NCBI GenBank assembly: GCA_036172665.1
Contig: CM069872.1
Span: 50,826,101-50,890,100 of the forward strand
Direction of reading: 5' to 3'
Length of the DNA: 64,000 nucleotides
Source of the DNA: Prosopocoilus inquinatus
Lineage: Eukaryota > Arthropoda > Insecta > Coleoptera > Lucanidae
Below, in pieces: positions 34,299 through 44,586 of the stretch (position 1 is the first letter of the stretch; each line of letters opens with the position of its first letter). Under the pieces are notes generated by a model. That model did not search any database, was not told where the DNA came from, and saw only the letters and a program-made list of their open reading frames with translations. The position numbers and the translations under genes are program-made.

Positions 34299-34541
34299 GT
34301 TATGACCAGGGACAAGAATTCAGACCACTTAGTGTTGTATGCTTTTTACGCCGAATGTACTATTTGTCCCCGCCACCTATCAACGGCTCTGATGCATCCA
34401 ATTCTTATTGAGTAGGAGGAATGAAATGCGAGAGTTCTCACTTCACATAGATTATTGTGGGCGGGGCTAATACAGTCCGAGTATTAAATTCTCGTCTTGA
34501 TCGCGGAACAGGTGGCCCGAATTCTTTTCCCTGGTTATGAC
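34299..34541. mobile_element. Palindromic MITE family B, copy 2 (inverted)
   Basis: The termini are AGTTATGACCAGGGACAAGA and the inverse (CTTTTCCCTGGTTATGA), with GAATTCrGrCCACyT inward. The interior runs in the opposite orientation to the copy at 9946-10175 (GCCGAATGTACTATTTG here; ACATTCGGC there). Confidence 0.75.
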
Positions 34542-35132
34542 AAATACTAATAGTGCCTGCACTGTCAAATTTTCTTAAGAAATACTTTTCCAGCGGACAG
34601 TCTGTACACCTACCTGTGACGATAAATACAAACAAATAGTGAAATTAAACTGGAACAAGATCTCTTAAGTTCAAGTAATAAAAATCAACCCAGATCAGAT
34701 TGTTTTTGCAAGCAAAAAAAAAAAAATCGGGGATTTTCTTTCTACCCAAAAAAAAATTTAGTTATCTCTCGTTCCATGCACACACGTAATTATCTGTCGA
34801 ATTACACACGGAATCGATATGAAGCCAGCTTATAAACCGTGCATCAATTTATACAATGGCGGCGCTTCACTCTCCCCCGAAATTTCATTCGGCATGCTTC
34901 TCGACGTTCACTGATGGCTCGGGCTTATATAATTCGATTCCGCTTATTTTTAACTTCGTTTTTGATGCTGACGTTTATATATAGCATCAGATGAATTATT
35001 TATGCCTCGCAGACGGTGTTTGTTTCGCAGCGGAGGCGAAATTAGTGATATTTCAAGAGCGCGACCTGCTGGAAATTTAATTGTTAATAATTCAGTTACG
35101 TTTTCCGGAGGCTATATGTATATATGGAAGGT
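34542..35132. other. Unique-looking non-coding DNA
   Basis: The 34770-35120 part is less AT-rich and less repetitive than its surroundings. It could hold conserved regulatory sequence, but no specific site can be named. Confidence 0.35.
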
Positions 35133-35351
35133 GTCTATAGTTTTATTGTCGATAGGGCATCAAACAATAAGCGATTTTTCGCGACATACTATTTAGTAAC
35201 TTACGGTTACCCGCCCCTCCACATACCAGAAGTAACAGCGCGAAAATGGAAACGGTATGATCAAGTCAATTTTCTGTTTTTGTAGAAGAAAAGCATAACC
35301 TGAGTTTGTGTCCAAAAGCTAGTTTATTGGGTTTAGTTTAACTGAAAGAAA

Positions 35352-35873
35352 ATGGAAATTTGTGCTACGTTGCTACTGGATGAGTTTTTCAATATGAACA
35401 ATATAGAAATAATAAGATGGATGGAACATATATTTAATATGAACAGTAAATTTGTTTATTTATTGCCTGGTTTACGAAATATTTTTTATGGAATGAACAC
35501 TTGTGAAGATAGTGAATGGTTAACCAAATACAACGATGTAATATTTTATCGCTTTTTCCGCTTAAGGAGAATCACTTTCGACACATTATTGAATGTTTTG
35601 CTTGAAAATGACACAACTTGATTAAAAAGAAGTATAGAGGAGGAAATTTCCCAATACGTCCAGAAAAATCACTTCTTATATTTTTATGGTATATGGCACA
35701 AGAAGATTCTTTACAATGTATTGGCTATACGTTTAAAGTGACTGGTAGTACTGTTATGCAAATAGTAAATGTATTTCTCTACATTGTACTTCAAATAAAG
35801 AATAAATACATATTTTGGCCAAGAAATCAAGAAGAGTTTGCACATGTTAGTAGTGGATTTCAAAATTATCCAG
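35352..35873 (+). pseudogene. PIF/Harbinger transposase, N-terminal part, frameshifted
   Basis: Harbinger transposases cut and paste DNA using a DDE nuclease. Here a first frame from 35352 (ending in FYRFFRLRRITFDTLLNVLL) runs into a stop near 35619. The reading continues in another frame with GGNFPIRPEKSLLIFLWYMA, then F-V-STV-IV and WPRNQEEFAHVSSGFQNYPG. That is the family's order up to just before the GAIDGTH motif of the first catalytic Asp. A donor (CAGGTAAGT at 35871) ends the block, but no following exon with the catalytic residues is found. A frameshift near 35610-35630 plus loss of the DDE domain make it non-functional. Confidence 0.8.
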
Positions 35874-36070
35874 GTAAGTAATTACAGGGTGTTCCAAAAT
35901 TCAATACGCAAATTTTATATGTGAGTGAGGAACTTCAAAATAAATCAATTCTGTTAATGAACTTATGTTTTAAAATGCAAACTTACTAAGATACAGTACA
36001 GTAACCAATGAATATAGTTTTTAACGGCAACGCAAAATATATAAATCCACTTTAAATAATAAGTACTTAC

Positions 36071-36173
36071 CATTTAATAATTCATTTGCAGTGAACTCAT
36101 CCACAGTTAATTTGTAATCAATCCCTTTATAGTTAATAGAAATGTCAACCATTCCTTCGTTTGCTTCTTCCAT
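36071..36173 (-). CDS. First exon of the Harbinger accessory (Myb/MADF-like) gene
   Basis: On the minus strand ATG at 36173-36171 opens a 34-codon exon (MEEANEGMVDISINYKG, then IDYKLTVDEFTANELLN) that ends at a consensus donor (ATG then GTAAGTA). It faces the transposase convergently, as the second Harbinger gene does, and it lies just inside the right terminus. The downstream exon with the DNA-binding domain is not found and was probably lost in the internal deletion. The functional name is inferred from position only. Confidence 0.45.
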
Positions 36174-36393
36174 AATTAGAATTTACAAATTCGCATAAAT
36201 ATTACGGGTTATGAGATTATAAGGTTATGTTGCCTCACATACCACAACATACACAGCTCAAAAGGCAGGTATGTTGTAGTATCTAATAACGACGTCATGA
36301 ATGACGTTTTAAGATATTCCCCTAACATACCTATTTGTCGCGAAAACACAATGGTATGTGTTACCTCTAAAAAAGTATGTCGCGAAAAATCGC

Positions 36394-36640
36394 TTTTTCA
36401 GAATCGAACTGTCATCTGTCAGACAATTAGAGTTTCCTGTAATTTTTCTTTCTCAATAAGACTTTACATGTTTTATAGAAATTGTGAGCTTGTCTAATTA
36501 GAAAGCTATCAAAATTTTCATCTATGAAGGCATACTTAAGCAGTACCATTTTAGAGAATGAAAAATTACAGGAAACTGTAACTGTTTATTTTTTGTTTTC
36601 GACCGTAGAACACGCCTAGATGACAGTTAAGTTCTGAAAG
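36394..36640. mobile_element. MITE nested in the right Harbinger terminus
   Basis: CTTTTTCAGAATCGAACTGT and CATCTGTC on the left, with GAGTTTCCTGTAATTTTTC inward, are inverted at about 36558-36640 (GAAAAATTACAGGAAACTG; AGATGACAGTTAAGTTCTGA). Removing it would bring the two blocks of the Harbinger right terminus together as on the left side. Confidence 0.6.
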
Positions 36641-36699
36641 TTTGATGCCCTATCGACAATAAAACTATAGACATTTTTTTTCGACTATAGGCATATGCA

Positions 36700-36920
36700 A
36701 GGTGCTTTGTTTCGCTCACAAAATCGTAATCCAAACGTGTTTTGATTCAAACAACAGACATTATTTTCTTTGAATCTCTCTATTTTTAAAACTCGTTTGG
36801 ATTGAATTATGTTTATTTGCAAATGAAATGTCAATCAAAAATTCAAGTCAATTCAACTACGAAATTCAGGTCCAAACTGTTCGAAACACGATTCAAACTT
36901 TTAAGCGAAAGAAAGCACCT
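36700..36920. mobile_element. MITE family A, copy 2 (inverted)
   Basis: AGGTGCTTTGTTTCGCTCAC at the left and GCGAAAGAAAGCACCT at the right. The interior matches 502-733 in reverse orientation. No clear target duplication at this copy. Confidence 0.7.
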
Positions 36921-37031
36921 TAAATACTAACAGAACAAGTAAACGTCAGCATCATACTTGTTTAAATTAAAAAAAAAAATTGTTAATGATTTAAGGCGTT
37001 TTCGATATTCAACCCACACATAAGCGCGGTA

Positions 37032-37271
37032 CAGTTGCGGTCTTTGAAACTGGTACAATTTGACAAATACAAATACAATGTTCCGGCGGTGTAAACTGAT
37101 CCTAAATCTGATGTTTCTAAACGTCACTTAAATCATTCTAAATCCTTCTATGAGTTTGTCGAATTTGACATTGATGATGGATGGAGGTTTGTTTTACACA
37201 TTACAAGATTACAACGAATTTTTGACGATGATGTCAATTCTCAGTGCACTAGTTTTCAAGAGCCGCAACTG
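37032..37271. mobile_element. Tc1/mariner-type MITE, copy 3
   Basis: CAGTTGCGGTCTTTGAAACT at the left and the inverse ending GAGCCGCAACTG at the right, flanked by TA at 37030-37031 and 37272-37273. The interior matches the copy at 1726-1959. Confidence 0.8.
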
Positions 37272-37510
37272 TACAAATATATTAAGAGAAAGAATAATAA
37301 ATACAATAACCAGATCACTCCGGTTGAATTATCGAAAGTGACCAGTAGCATAGCTACAGGGGTTGCAGGGATTGCAAGGCCTATACGAACTCTAAACTAA
37401 AAATATACAAGGAGTTTCTTAATTTCGTGGTTTCTGACGGGCGCAGAAAAGTGAAAAGTTATTTGTCAAAGATTTCTGATAGTTTTAAAGATAGTGGAAA
37501 AAGCCAAGTC

Positions 37511-37749
37511 TAGGGTCCCTAGATACGATTAATATTTAACATGTCGCACAGGTTTCGGAAGTACAAGGTCATTTCGTTAGTAATGTCAGATTTTATAGTT
37601 GGCTGGCCTAATTTGATATGATTTTCCCGTGGGTTAGAAAGAATAAAACATAGTATTGCTATGTCGTAGACGTTTCGGAGCTTGGTAAAATGGCGGTTTT
37701 GGCGTTGTGCTGCCGACGTGTTAAATATCAATCACATCTAAGGACCCTA
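37511..37749. mobile_element. hAT-type MITE with 8-bp target duplication
   Basis: The terminal inverted repeats extend about 32 bp (TAGGGTCCCTAGATACGATT; inverse TCTAAGGACCCTA at the right). GCCAAGTC occurs on both sides (37503-37510 and 37750-37757), the 8-bp duplication typical of hAT transposases. The 239-bp element has no coding capacity. Confidence 0.85.
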
Positions 37750-37757
37750 GCCAAGTC

Positions 37758-38837
37758 TTGCTACGATAATTTATTTATATAAATTATACGACCATGGTTT
37801 CGTCCCAAAAAGGAATTTGCAAGTGTAAAATAAGGATTATTACGAGACCACATGTAAAGCCATTATTAGGTCGAACAATGTCAAAACGAACAATTAATTT
37901 TTTTTTAATTGTCCGTTTCCCAAAAAAAAAAAAAAAACATTTACTGAATCATCTTTAAATTAACTTTTGGAAATATGATTGCCAGAAAACAACGTTAACA
38001 AATCTCGAGGAATACGTTTCAAGCGTTAATTTCGAACAATTGACGTTTGTGGCGCCATCTGTTAACTCGCAGCTTACGTTTGCAATTCGCAGTGAAAAGA
38101 CGCCATCTGTTAAACCATGGCTTACATTTTTTATAATTCGCGGTGAAAGGATTTCAGAAGAACTGAAGCACGTCAGATGAGCAATTTTCATGAATGACGT
38201 TTGTGGCGTCATCTGTTAATCCCCGTCTTTCATCTGTAATTTGCAGGGAAAATATTATTTCAAAAAAAAAAAAAAACTGAAGCACGTTAGATTAGGAACG
38301 TTTAAAAACAACGTTCCGAAAACTTCGAAAAAATAAAGTTTTAAGCATGAAGCAAAAGAATTTACGAGTATTTGCAGCGCCACCTGTTTACCCTAATTGT
38401 AACTTTGTCCTCTTTATTTGTGAGGGAGGGGAAGGGAAAATTTCGAAGCAGCAAATTCAAGAAATAGCGTTACGAAAACAATATCGAATAAATAAAGTAG
38501 AACAGAAGTAGCTATAGTCTATTTTTTCTATGCGCGAAGTTGTAAAATAATGTGGCGCTCCTATTGAGCTATTATTTTTATTCTTTTTTTTTTTTTTATT
38601 TTATTAAAATGAAAACTAGTTAGTAACGATTGAGGCCGGCTGTGAAATTTTTGTCGTGTGTTAGTTATGTAACAAGTTATACCGACCTGCATAATTTCAA
38701 CTGTCAAGTGTAGAGTATAGAAAACGAGCAGTTTCAAATATAAGTAGCGCCATCTGTTAATCTGTAGTCGCATTAATTTGGTTCTCTTTAATTTCTGACA
38801 AAGTTTCAAAGCAGCTGGAAACACATTTCTTATTTAA
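37758..38837. repeat. Degenerate monomers of the CATCTGTTA satellite
   Basis: Cores near 38050 (GCGCCATCTGTTAAC), 38101, 38203 (GCGTCATCTGTTAAT), 38376 (GCGCCACCTGTTTAC) and 38745 (GCGCCATCTGTTAAT) are each followed by CGTAAC-like, TTTATTTG and GAAnCAnnTGAA-like blocks. Spacing is irregular. This is the left shoulder of the regular array that follows. The first ~280 bases are AT-rich without clear structure. Confidence 0.65.
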
Positions 38838-39764
38838 GTGTCTTCGAGAAGCGTACTTCCGCTTAGCACTAGTTTTCGGGAGCTAATAAGCAATAAACAA
38901 TTTATGGCGCCCTCTGTTACCACGACCCGTAACTCTGCCCCTATCATTTGTGCACCGGAAGCAATTTTATTTCGAAGCAACTGAAAAGCGCTAAGAAATT
39001 TTAAAAAAAAAACAACGTTCCGCAAAACAATTTTAAATGTTAAATAAAGTCGAACAAAAATCGCTAGAACACGAGAAGTTTCAAATATAAGTAGCGCCAA
39101 CTGTTAATCTGTAGTCGCATTAATTTGGTTCTCTTTAATCTCTGACAAAGTTTCAAAGCAGCTGGAAACACATTTCTTATTTAAGTGTCTTTGAGAAGCG
39201 TACTTCCGCTTAGCACTAGTTTTCGGGAGCTAATAAGCAATAAACAATTTATGGCGCCCTCTGTTACCACGACCCGTAACTCTGTCCCTATCATTTGTGC
39301 ACCGGAAGCAATTTTATTTCGAAGCAACTGAAAAGCGCTAAGAAAATTAAAAAAAAAAAACAACGTTCCGCAAAACAATTTTAAATGTTCAATAAAGTCG
39401 AACAAAAATCGCTAGAACACGAGAAGTTTCAAATATAAGTAGCGCCAACTGTTAATCTGTAGTCGCATTAATTTGGTTCTCTTTAATTTCTGACAAAGTT
39501 TCAAAGCAGCTGGAAACACATTTCTTATTTAAGTGTCTTTGAGAAGCGTACTTCCGCTTAGCACTAGTTTTCGGGAGCTAATAAGCAATAAACAATTTAT
39601 GGCGCCCTCTGTTACCACGACCCGTAACTCTGTCCCTATCATTTGTGCACCGGAAGCAATTTTATTTCGAAGCAACTGAAAAGCGCTAAGAAAATTAAAA
39701 AAAAAAACAACGTTCCGCAAAACAATTTTAAATGTTCAATAAAGTCGAACAAAAATCGCTAGAC
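38838..39764. repeat. 347-bp higher-order satellite, left block
   Basis: Units begin GTGTCTTyGAGAAGCGTACT at 38838, 39185 and 39533 (periods 347 and 348). Each unit holds two cores, GGCGCCCTCTGTTACC and GCGCCAACTGTTAAT, about 187 and 160 bp apart. The unit is therefore a dimer of the older ~170-bp monomer. Similar minus-strand frames in each unit arise from repetition. Confidence 0.9.
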
Positions 39765-41551
39765 TCCAAGAGAGTAATCCGACACCATTGTTGATTTGTG
39801 CCTTTTGTTTCTGATGACGACTACACTTTCAACGCCTAGAGAAACTCAACCATCCGAGAACCGACGCAGGTGTGATCCGTTTGGACCACGTAAGCGATAA
39901 CCCTTTCTGGTTTTTCTCTTTCCTCTCATTGGCTACACCCCGACTTCGGCGTTACGCGAAGAGTGACGCATGGCGTCAGCTTCAGTGACTCGGATCTGAG
40001 TTCATGTTTTGTACGACGCGACGGTACAAAGATTACCCTTTTCTGGGTCTTGTAAAGCTGTTTATTACTATTTTTATTAAATAAAAGTCGGCCGAGCAGC
40101 CCGTCAGGGTCTCTACATGATTTTGTGAGTTGTGTTACGAGCTTTGTCGGCTCAAATAAATTGCTTTTTGGCCGGTTCATTCATTGGGCTTCTGTTCAAA
40201 AACCTTGGGTTGTTCTACCTTTGGGAAGAGAGGTCCCATCACCATCTTCAAGGGTACGTCATCGAGGGTCCGAGCGGGTCTGAGGGAGTCGAGAACACCT
40301 AAGAACATACATTCCCGGCCGTGTGTTCTTGACGTCTTTGGGGTGCGTAACCACCGCTGAGTGGCGGCCTTTTCCGTAATACCTTTAGAGATATCCCACG
40401 CCGTCTCCACTGAACGGGCACCGTTACGCAACTCCAATTTTCCATCTGGTTTTCGACAGGACGACCGACCTGACTTCTGGGGCCGAGGTAAGGCCCTCTT
40501 CATCTCTTCTTAGTGGGTCAAACGTGCCAAACTCTCGTTTCGGGTTCCCGAACGAGAGAAATGTGGCAAAATATGAGACGTTTCCTTCGTAAATAAAGGA
40601 AATAAAAAAAAACAAATTCGATCGGCGGTAAAAGAAACAAAACCTTCGATTGTTTTTTAATGTTTTTGGTTCAAAAAGAGACAGAAACCGATTTTTTTCA
40701 TTCGTTTTTCGTTGAATTTCTGCTGTTTCTCCAATTTTCTGAAAAAAAAATTGAAAAAATGCGAGATTCTCCTTTGTCAATGTGGATAAGGAAGAATGCG
40801 ATTTTGTGTTTTTAACATTTTCAGAGTTTCCTCAAATTGTATTAATTTAACCTCGCATAATTACAAAGCAGTGCTCTCTCAAGAGTGTTCTGGAGGACCA
40901 ATAAGTTAAAAAACGCTGTAATTATTTTATAACGGATCCCACCGCTGCCACCAAACAGAAAATAATAATTGCAGTAATAAAAAAAAAACAGTACAACAAC
41001 AACATACAATAAAAGAAGTTGAAGTTGAAAAACATTTTTTTCGTTGAATTTCTTCTGTTTGTCCAATTTTCTTTAAAAAAAATTGAAAAAATGCGAGAAT
41101 CTCCTTTGTCAGTGTGGATAAGGAAGAATGCGATTTTTGTGTTTTTAACATTTTTATGGTTTTAACAGAGTTTCCCCAAATTGTCTTAATTTAACATCAC
41201 GTAATAACAAAGGAGCGCTCTCTCAAGAGTGTTCTGGAGGACCAAGGAACTAAAAACGTTGTAATTATTTTATAACGGATCCCACCGCTGCCACCAAACA
41301 GAAAATAATTGCGGTAATAAAAAAAAAACAGTACAACAGCAGTTACAAAATAAAAGAAATTGAAGTTGAAATCGGGAAACTTCCTGTAATTTAAGATTTT
41401 GAAGTTCACGGCCATTCATGACTTTCTGACGATGTAAAAGATGCTTTTTTTAAACAAAAATTGGTGAGTGGTTATTAGATCAGTTAATATTAAAAGAAAA
41501 AGTCACCATATATGTGAATAAACTCGTCGAAAATCACCAAAATTCAGAAAC
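39765..41551 (-). mobile_element. Relic of an LTR retrotransposon interrupting the satellite
   Basis: About 1.8 kb of unrelated sequence replaces roughly 75 bp of the array. On the minus strand, TGGTGGCAGCGGTGGGATCC occurs twice (40933-40953 and 41276-41296). This is the complement of an insect tRNA-Leu 3' end, that is, a primer-binding site. The two sites lie in a ~343-bp tandem duplication (about 40700-41380). The part at 39765-40560 is GC-richer. No Gag, protease, RT or integrase motif survives, so the clade is unassigned. Confidence 0.5.
40177..40503 (-). pseudogene. Unidentified open frame in the LTR-element relic
   Basis: A 108-codon frame with balanced composition (for example GRECMFLGVLDSLRPART) lies in the GC-rich part of the relic. 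Its codon content looks more protein-like than other frames nearby, but I recognise no family. It may be residual element coding sequence or captured host sequence. Confidence 0.25.
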
Positions 41552-42630
41552 AAAGTTTCAAAGCAGCTGGAAACACATTTCTTATTTAAGTGTCTTTGAG
41601 AAGCGTACTTCCGCTTAGCACTAGTTTTCGGGAGCTAATAAGCAATAAACAATTTATGGCGCCCTCTGTTACCACGACCCGTAACTCTGTCCCTATCATT
41701 TGTGCACCGGAAGCAATTTTATTTCGAAGCAACTGAAAAGCGCTAAGAAAATTAAAAAAAAAAACAACGTTCCGCAAAACAATTTTAAATGTTCAATAAA
41801 GTCGAACAAAAATCGCTAGAACACGAGAAGTTTCAAATATAAGTAGCGCCAACTGTTAATCTGTAGTCGCATTAATTTGGTTCTCTTTAATTTCTGACAA
41901 AGTTTCAAAGCAGCTGGAAACACATTTCTTATGTAAGTGTCTTTGAGAAGCGTACTTCCGCTTAGCACTAGTTTTCGGGAGCTAATAAGCAATAAACAAT
42001 TTATGGCGCCCTCTGTTACCACGACCCGTAACTCTGTCCCTATCATTTGTGCACCGGAAGCAATTTTATTTCGAAGCAACTGAAAAGCGCTAAGAAAATT
42101 AAAAAAAAAAACAACGTTCCGCAAAACAATTTTAAATGTTCAATAAAGTCGAACAAAAATCGCTAGAACACGAGAAGTTTCAAATATAAGTAGCGCCAAC
42201 TGTTAATCTGTAGTCGCATTAATTTGGTTCTCTTTAATTTCTGACAAAGTTTCAAAGCAGCTGGAAACACATTTCTTATTTAAGTGTCTTTGAGAAGCGT
42301 ACTTCCGCTTAGCACTAGTTTTCGGGAGCTAATAAGCAATAAACAATTTATGGCGCCCTCTGTTACCACGACCCGTAACTCTGTCCCTATCATTTGTGCA
42401 CCGGAAGCAATTTTATTTCGAAGCAACTGAAAAGCGCTAAGAAAATTAAAAAAAAAAACAACGTTCCGCAAAACAATTTTAAATGTTAAATAAAGTCGAA
42501 CAAGAATCGCTAGAACACGAGAAGTTTCAAATATAAGTAGCGCCATCTGTTGATCTGTAGTCAGTCGCGATTGATTTCGTTCCTTTTAATTTCCAAGAGG
42601 AAACAGTGCAAGTGTTCGAGAAACATTTGA
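41552..42630. repeat. 347-bp higher-order satellite, right block
   Basis: Units begin at 41590, 41937 and 42284 (period 347) with the same dimer structure as the left block. The array then decays near 42550-42630. Confidence 0.9.
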
Positions 42631-43053
42631 AACATGCCGCCGGTTAGCGTTAGTTTTCTAACCTAAGTAAAGTAACCTAAAAGTTTTGACAACTCTTCTT
42701 TGTCACTTTTTAGAAACAGTATAATCCGCCAGCGGCCAAAGAAATGAACATTTAAATTTGGTTCTTGAAATTTTAATGAAATTTTTAAATGTTTTTTTTT
42801 TTTAATTTTACTTTGTTAACAATAAATATTTGTAAGGTTATGTTTCTATTATATGTTTTGTATTTTCCCATAGTTACCATAAGAGTTGGTAGTAACCATA
42901 ATATACTAAAGAAGTTTTACCGTCACGTTAAAATTGCTGGATGCTGCGATTATTTATAAAAATCGCATGCGATTTTTGAGAATTGCACGAAAAAAATTGC
43001 AAGGAAGAAATTGCATCAATCTGAACCTTGTATAGTTTTTCTAGTTTGGACCA
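42631..43053. other. AT-rich non-coding DNA
   Basis: Nothing recognisable apart from a small inverted repeat, GTTACCATAAGAG with GGTAGTAACC, near 42870. Confidence 0.4.
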
Positions 43054-43228
43054 TACCGGGTGTTTCCATAAAGGTTATGTGTATCCCTTATTGGGACACC
43101 CGGTAGAGTCCAGGACTACATACCGGTAGAGCCCAGAACTATATACCGGGTGTCCCAGTAAGGGTGGCGACCGGTAATGTATAGCAAACGGTCGCTACCT
43201 TTATTGGGACACCTTGGGACCCCCGGTA
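43054..43228. mobile_element. Compound foldback with TACCGGGTGTCCC ends
   Basis: TACCGGGTGTTTCCATAAAG (43054) pairs with CTTATTGGGACACCCGGTA (ending 43105). A second TACCGGGTGTCCCAGTAAGG (43144) pairs with CCTTTATTGGGACACC near 43210, and the whole closes in CCCCGGTA. Two small inverted repeats of one family stand side by side. Confidence 0.65.
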
Positions 43229-43246
43229 TGTGTAAGGTGTTTACCC

Positions 43247-43270
43247 TTTTATTATCGGTAGGGCATCAAA
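43247..43270. mobile_element. Solitary terminus of the Harbinger family
   Basis: TTTTATTATCGGTAGGGCAT followed by CAAA matches the terminus of the element at 35133 with one change. No partner terminus was found nearby. Confidence 0.4.
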
Positions 43271-44586
43271 TTTTCACAACCTGAATGTGACTTAGACGTG
43301 GTCTATACCTATTATTAATAGAACAAGAAAACGTCAGCGTCATACCTGTTTAAATTAAAAAAAGAGAGATTAACCGATTATTTATTTAAGTATGTCTTAT
43401 GTATGTATATTTTCACTTTTTAGTTTTATAAACGTCGTGGATTTTCCAAAGATTTACGCAGTGCTTTCGTTTGATACGGATCTTATCTGTCATATACCGG
43501 ATGGCGCGGAGCTAATAATAGATAGATTTATTTTGAACATAACAGTGATTCTTTAAAAAAAAAAAAATGAAATACTCTGGGGTCAATTTGTCGTTTTTTC
43601 GAGCATGAAAAATTTGCCTTCGTCGTTACGACGTTATTCATTGAATTTTCCGTCGTGTCGTCACGCATATACCGTGTGTTTACATCAAGAGGAATTTTTA
43701 GAAGATCAGCATTCTTAAAATCAAACACGCACACACACACAGGCTTCTTCCGGTTAATTTTAAATCGGCGCGAAGGTCGTTTAATACTTCTTTTATGAAT
43801 TTCAGGTTTGCGTTACGCACGTGAAATTCGAGTGTAAGATTTTTTTTGTTTTCCTTTTAGTTGTTAGCGTTTGACGTTGTACGTCACGAAACGAACTAGA
43901 CATACGTGATGCTGATGATTGCATTAGTTTGGAAATAGTTCGCATCACCGCACCGGAGCGGAAAGTTATAAAAAAAAAATTGTTATACCGTCTCTCCATT
44001 CCGCCGGGTTCGATCAAGTATGCATGAACGCGTCATCACGCGAACATCTTCTATACTATTTACACATCGTTATCATTCAGCACATGGATACGCGTCTGTC
44101 GGTATAATGACGAGTGCCGGTAAATATTTAACATAATACGGCCCCCATAGGATCAGTGTCGTGATTAGTACCGCTCGTGCAGGAGTGTTTTTTTTTGTGC
44201 GATTCACAACTCAAGGTACCTACCTCCACACAAGAACAACTCCCATGGTATACCCACTACCCCAATGACTACCATAGCCAGGAAGAGACAGCTCGTACGA
44301 AGGAAAGCTATTTACAAATACAGCAACTTCGTCAAACATAGGTACTTAACTTATTATATTTTTAGAAAAACCTTTAATGCTGCACATAATTTTTGGGGCC
44401 AAGTATGAATAATGGCCTATTTTTATCAATCAGCAGGTACAACACGGTTACAATAGGCGACGACGACGCATTCCTTACGTTCGTTGTTACAAAAAAAAAA
44501 TTTAATATCCCGACTGTAATATAATTCTTTTTTTGCTTATCGCAAACTAAAATCAATAAAATAACTTGGCTTGATTCTGTTTGCGC
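43271..44586. other. Non-coding DNA without recognised gene
   Basis: A CA microsatellite lies near 43727-43740. The 43800-44340 part is less repetitive. No splice-flanked coding exon was recognised. Confidence 0.4.

Larger units (their letters stand above)
35133..36672 (+). mobile_element. PIF/Harbinger element, internally deleted
   Basis: An inverted repeat bounds the element: TGTCTATAGTTTTATTGTCG then ATAGGGCATCAAAC (35133-35164) on the left, and its exact inverse at about 36640-36672 on the right. A second inner block, AAGCGATTTTTCGCGACATAC, is inverted at about 36375-36396. On the right side these two blocks are separated by a ~245-bp nested MITE. Inside are a 5' transposase portion on the + strand and a first exon on the - strand, the convergent two-gene arrangement of Harbinger elements. 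The DDE half of the transposase is absent. The exact terminus and target duplication are uncertain. Another copy of the terminus occurs at 43247-43270. Confidence 0.7.

Noticed and set aside
41276..41296. tRNA-Leu gene
   Set aside because: Only the 3' end complement is present, in the arrangement of a retroelement primer site. No anticodon arm or acceptor partner is found.
38838..42546. Repeated ~63-102-codon frames in the 347-bp satellite
   Set aside because: 347 is not a multiple of three, and the frames end within each unit; they are satellite artefacts.
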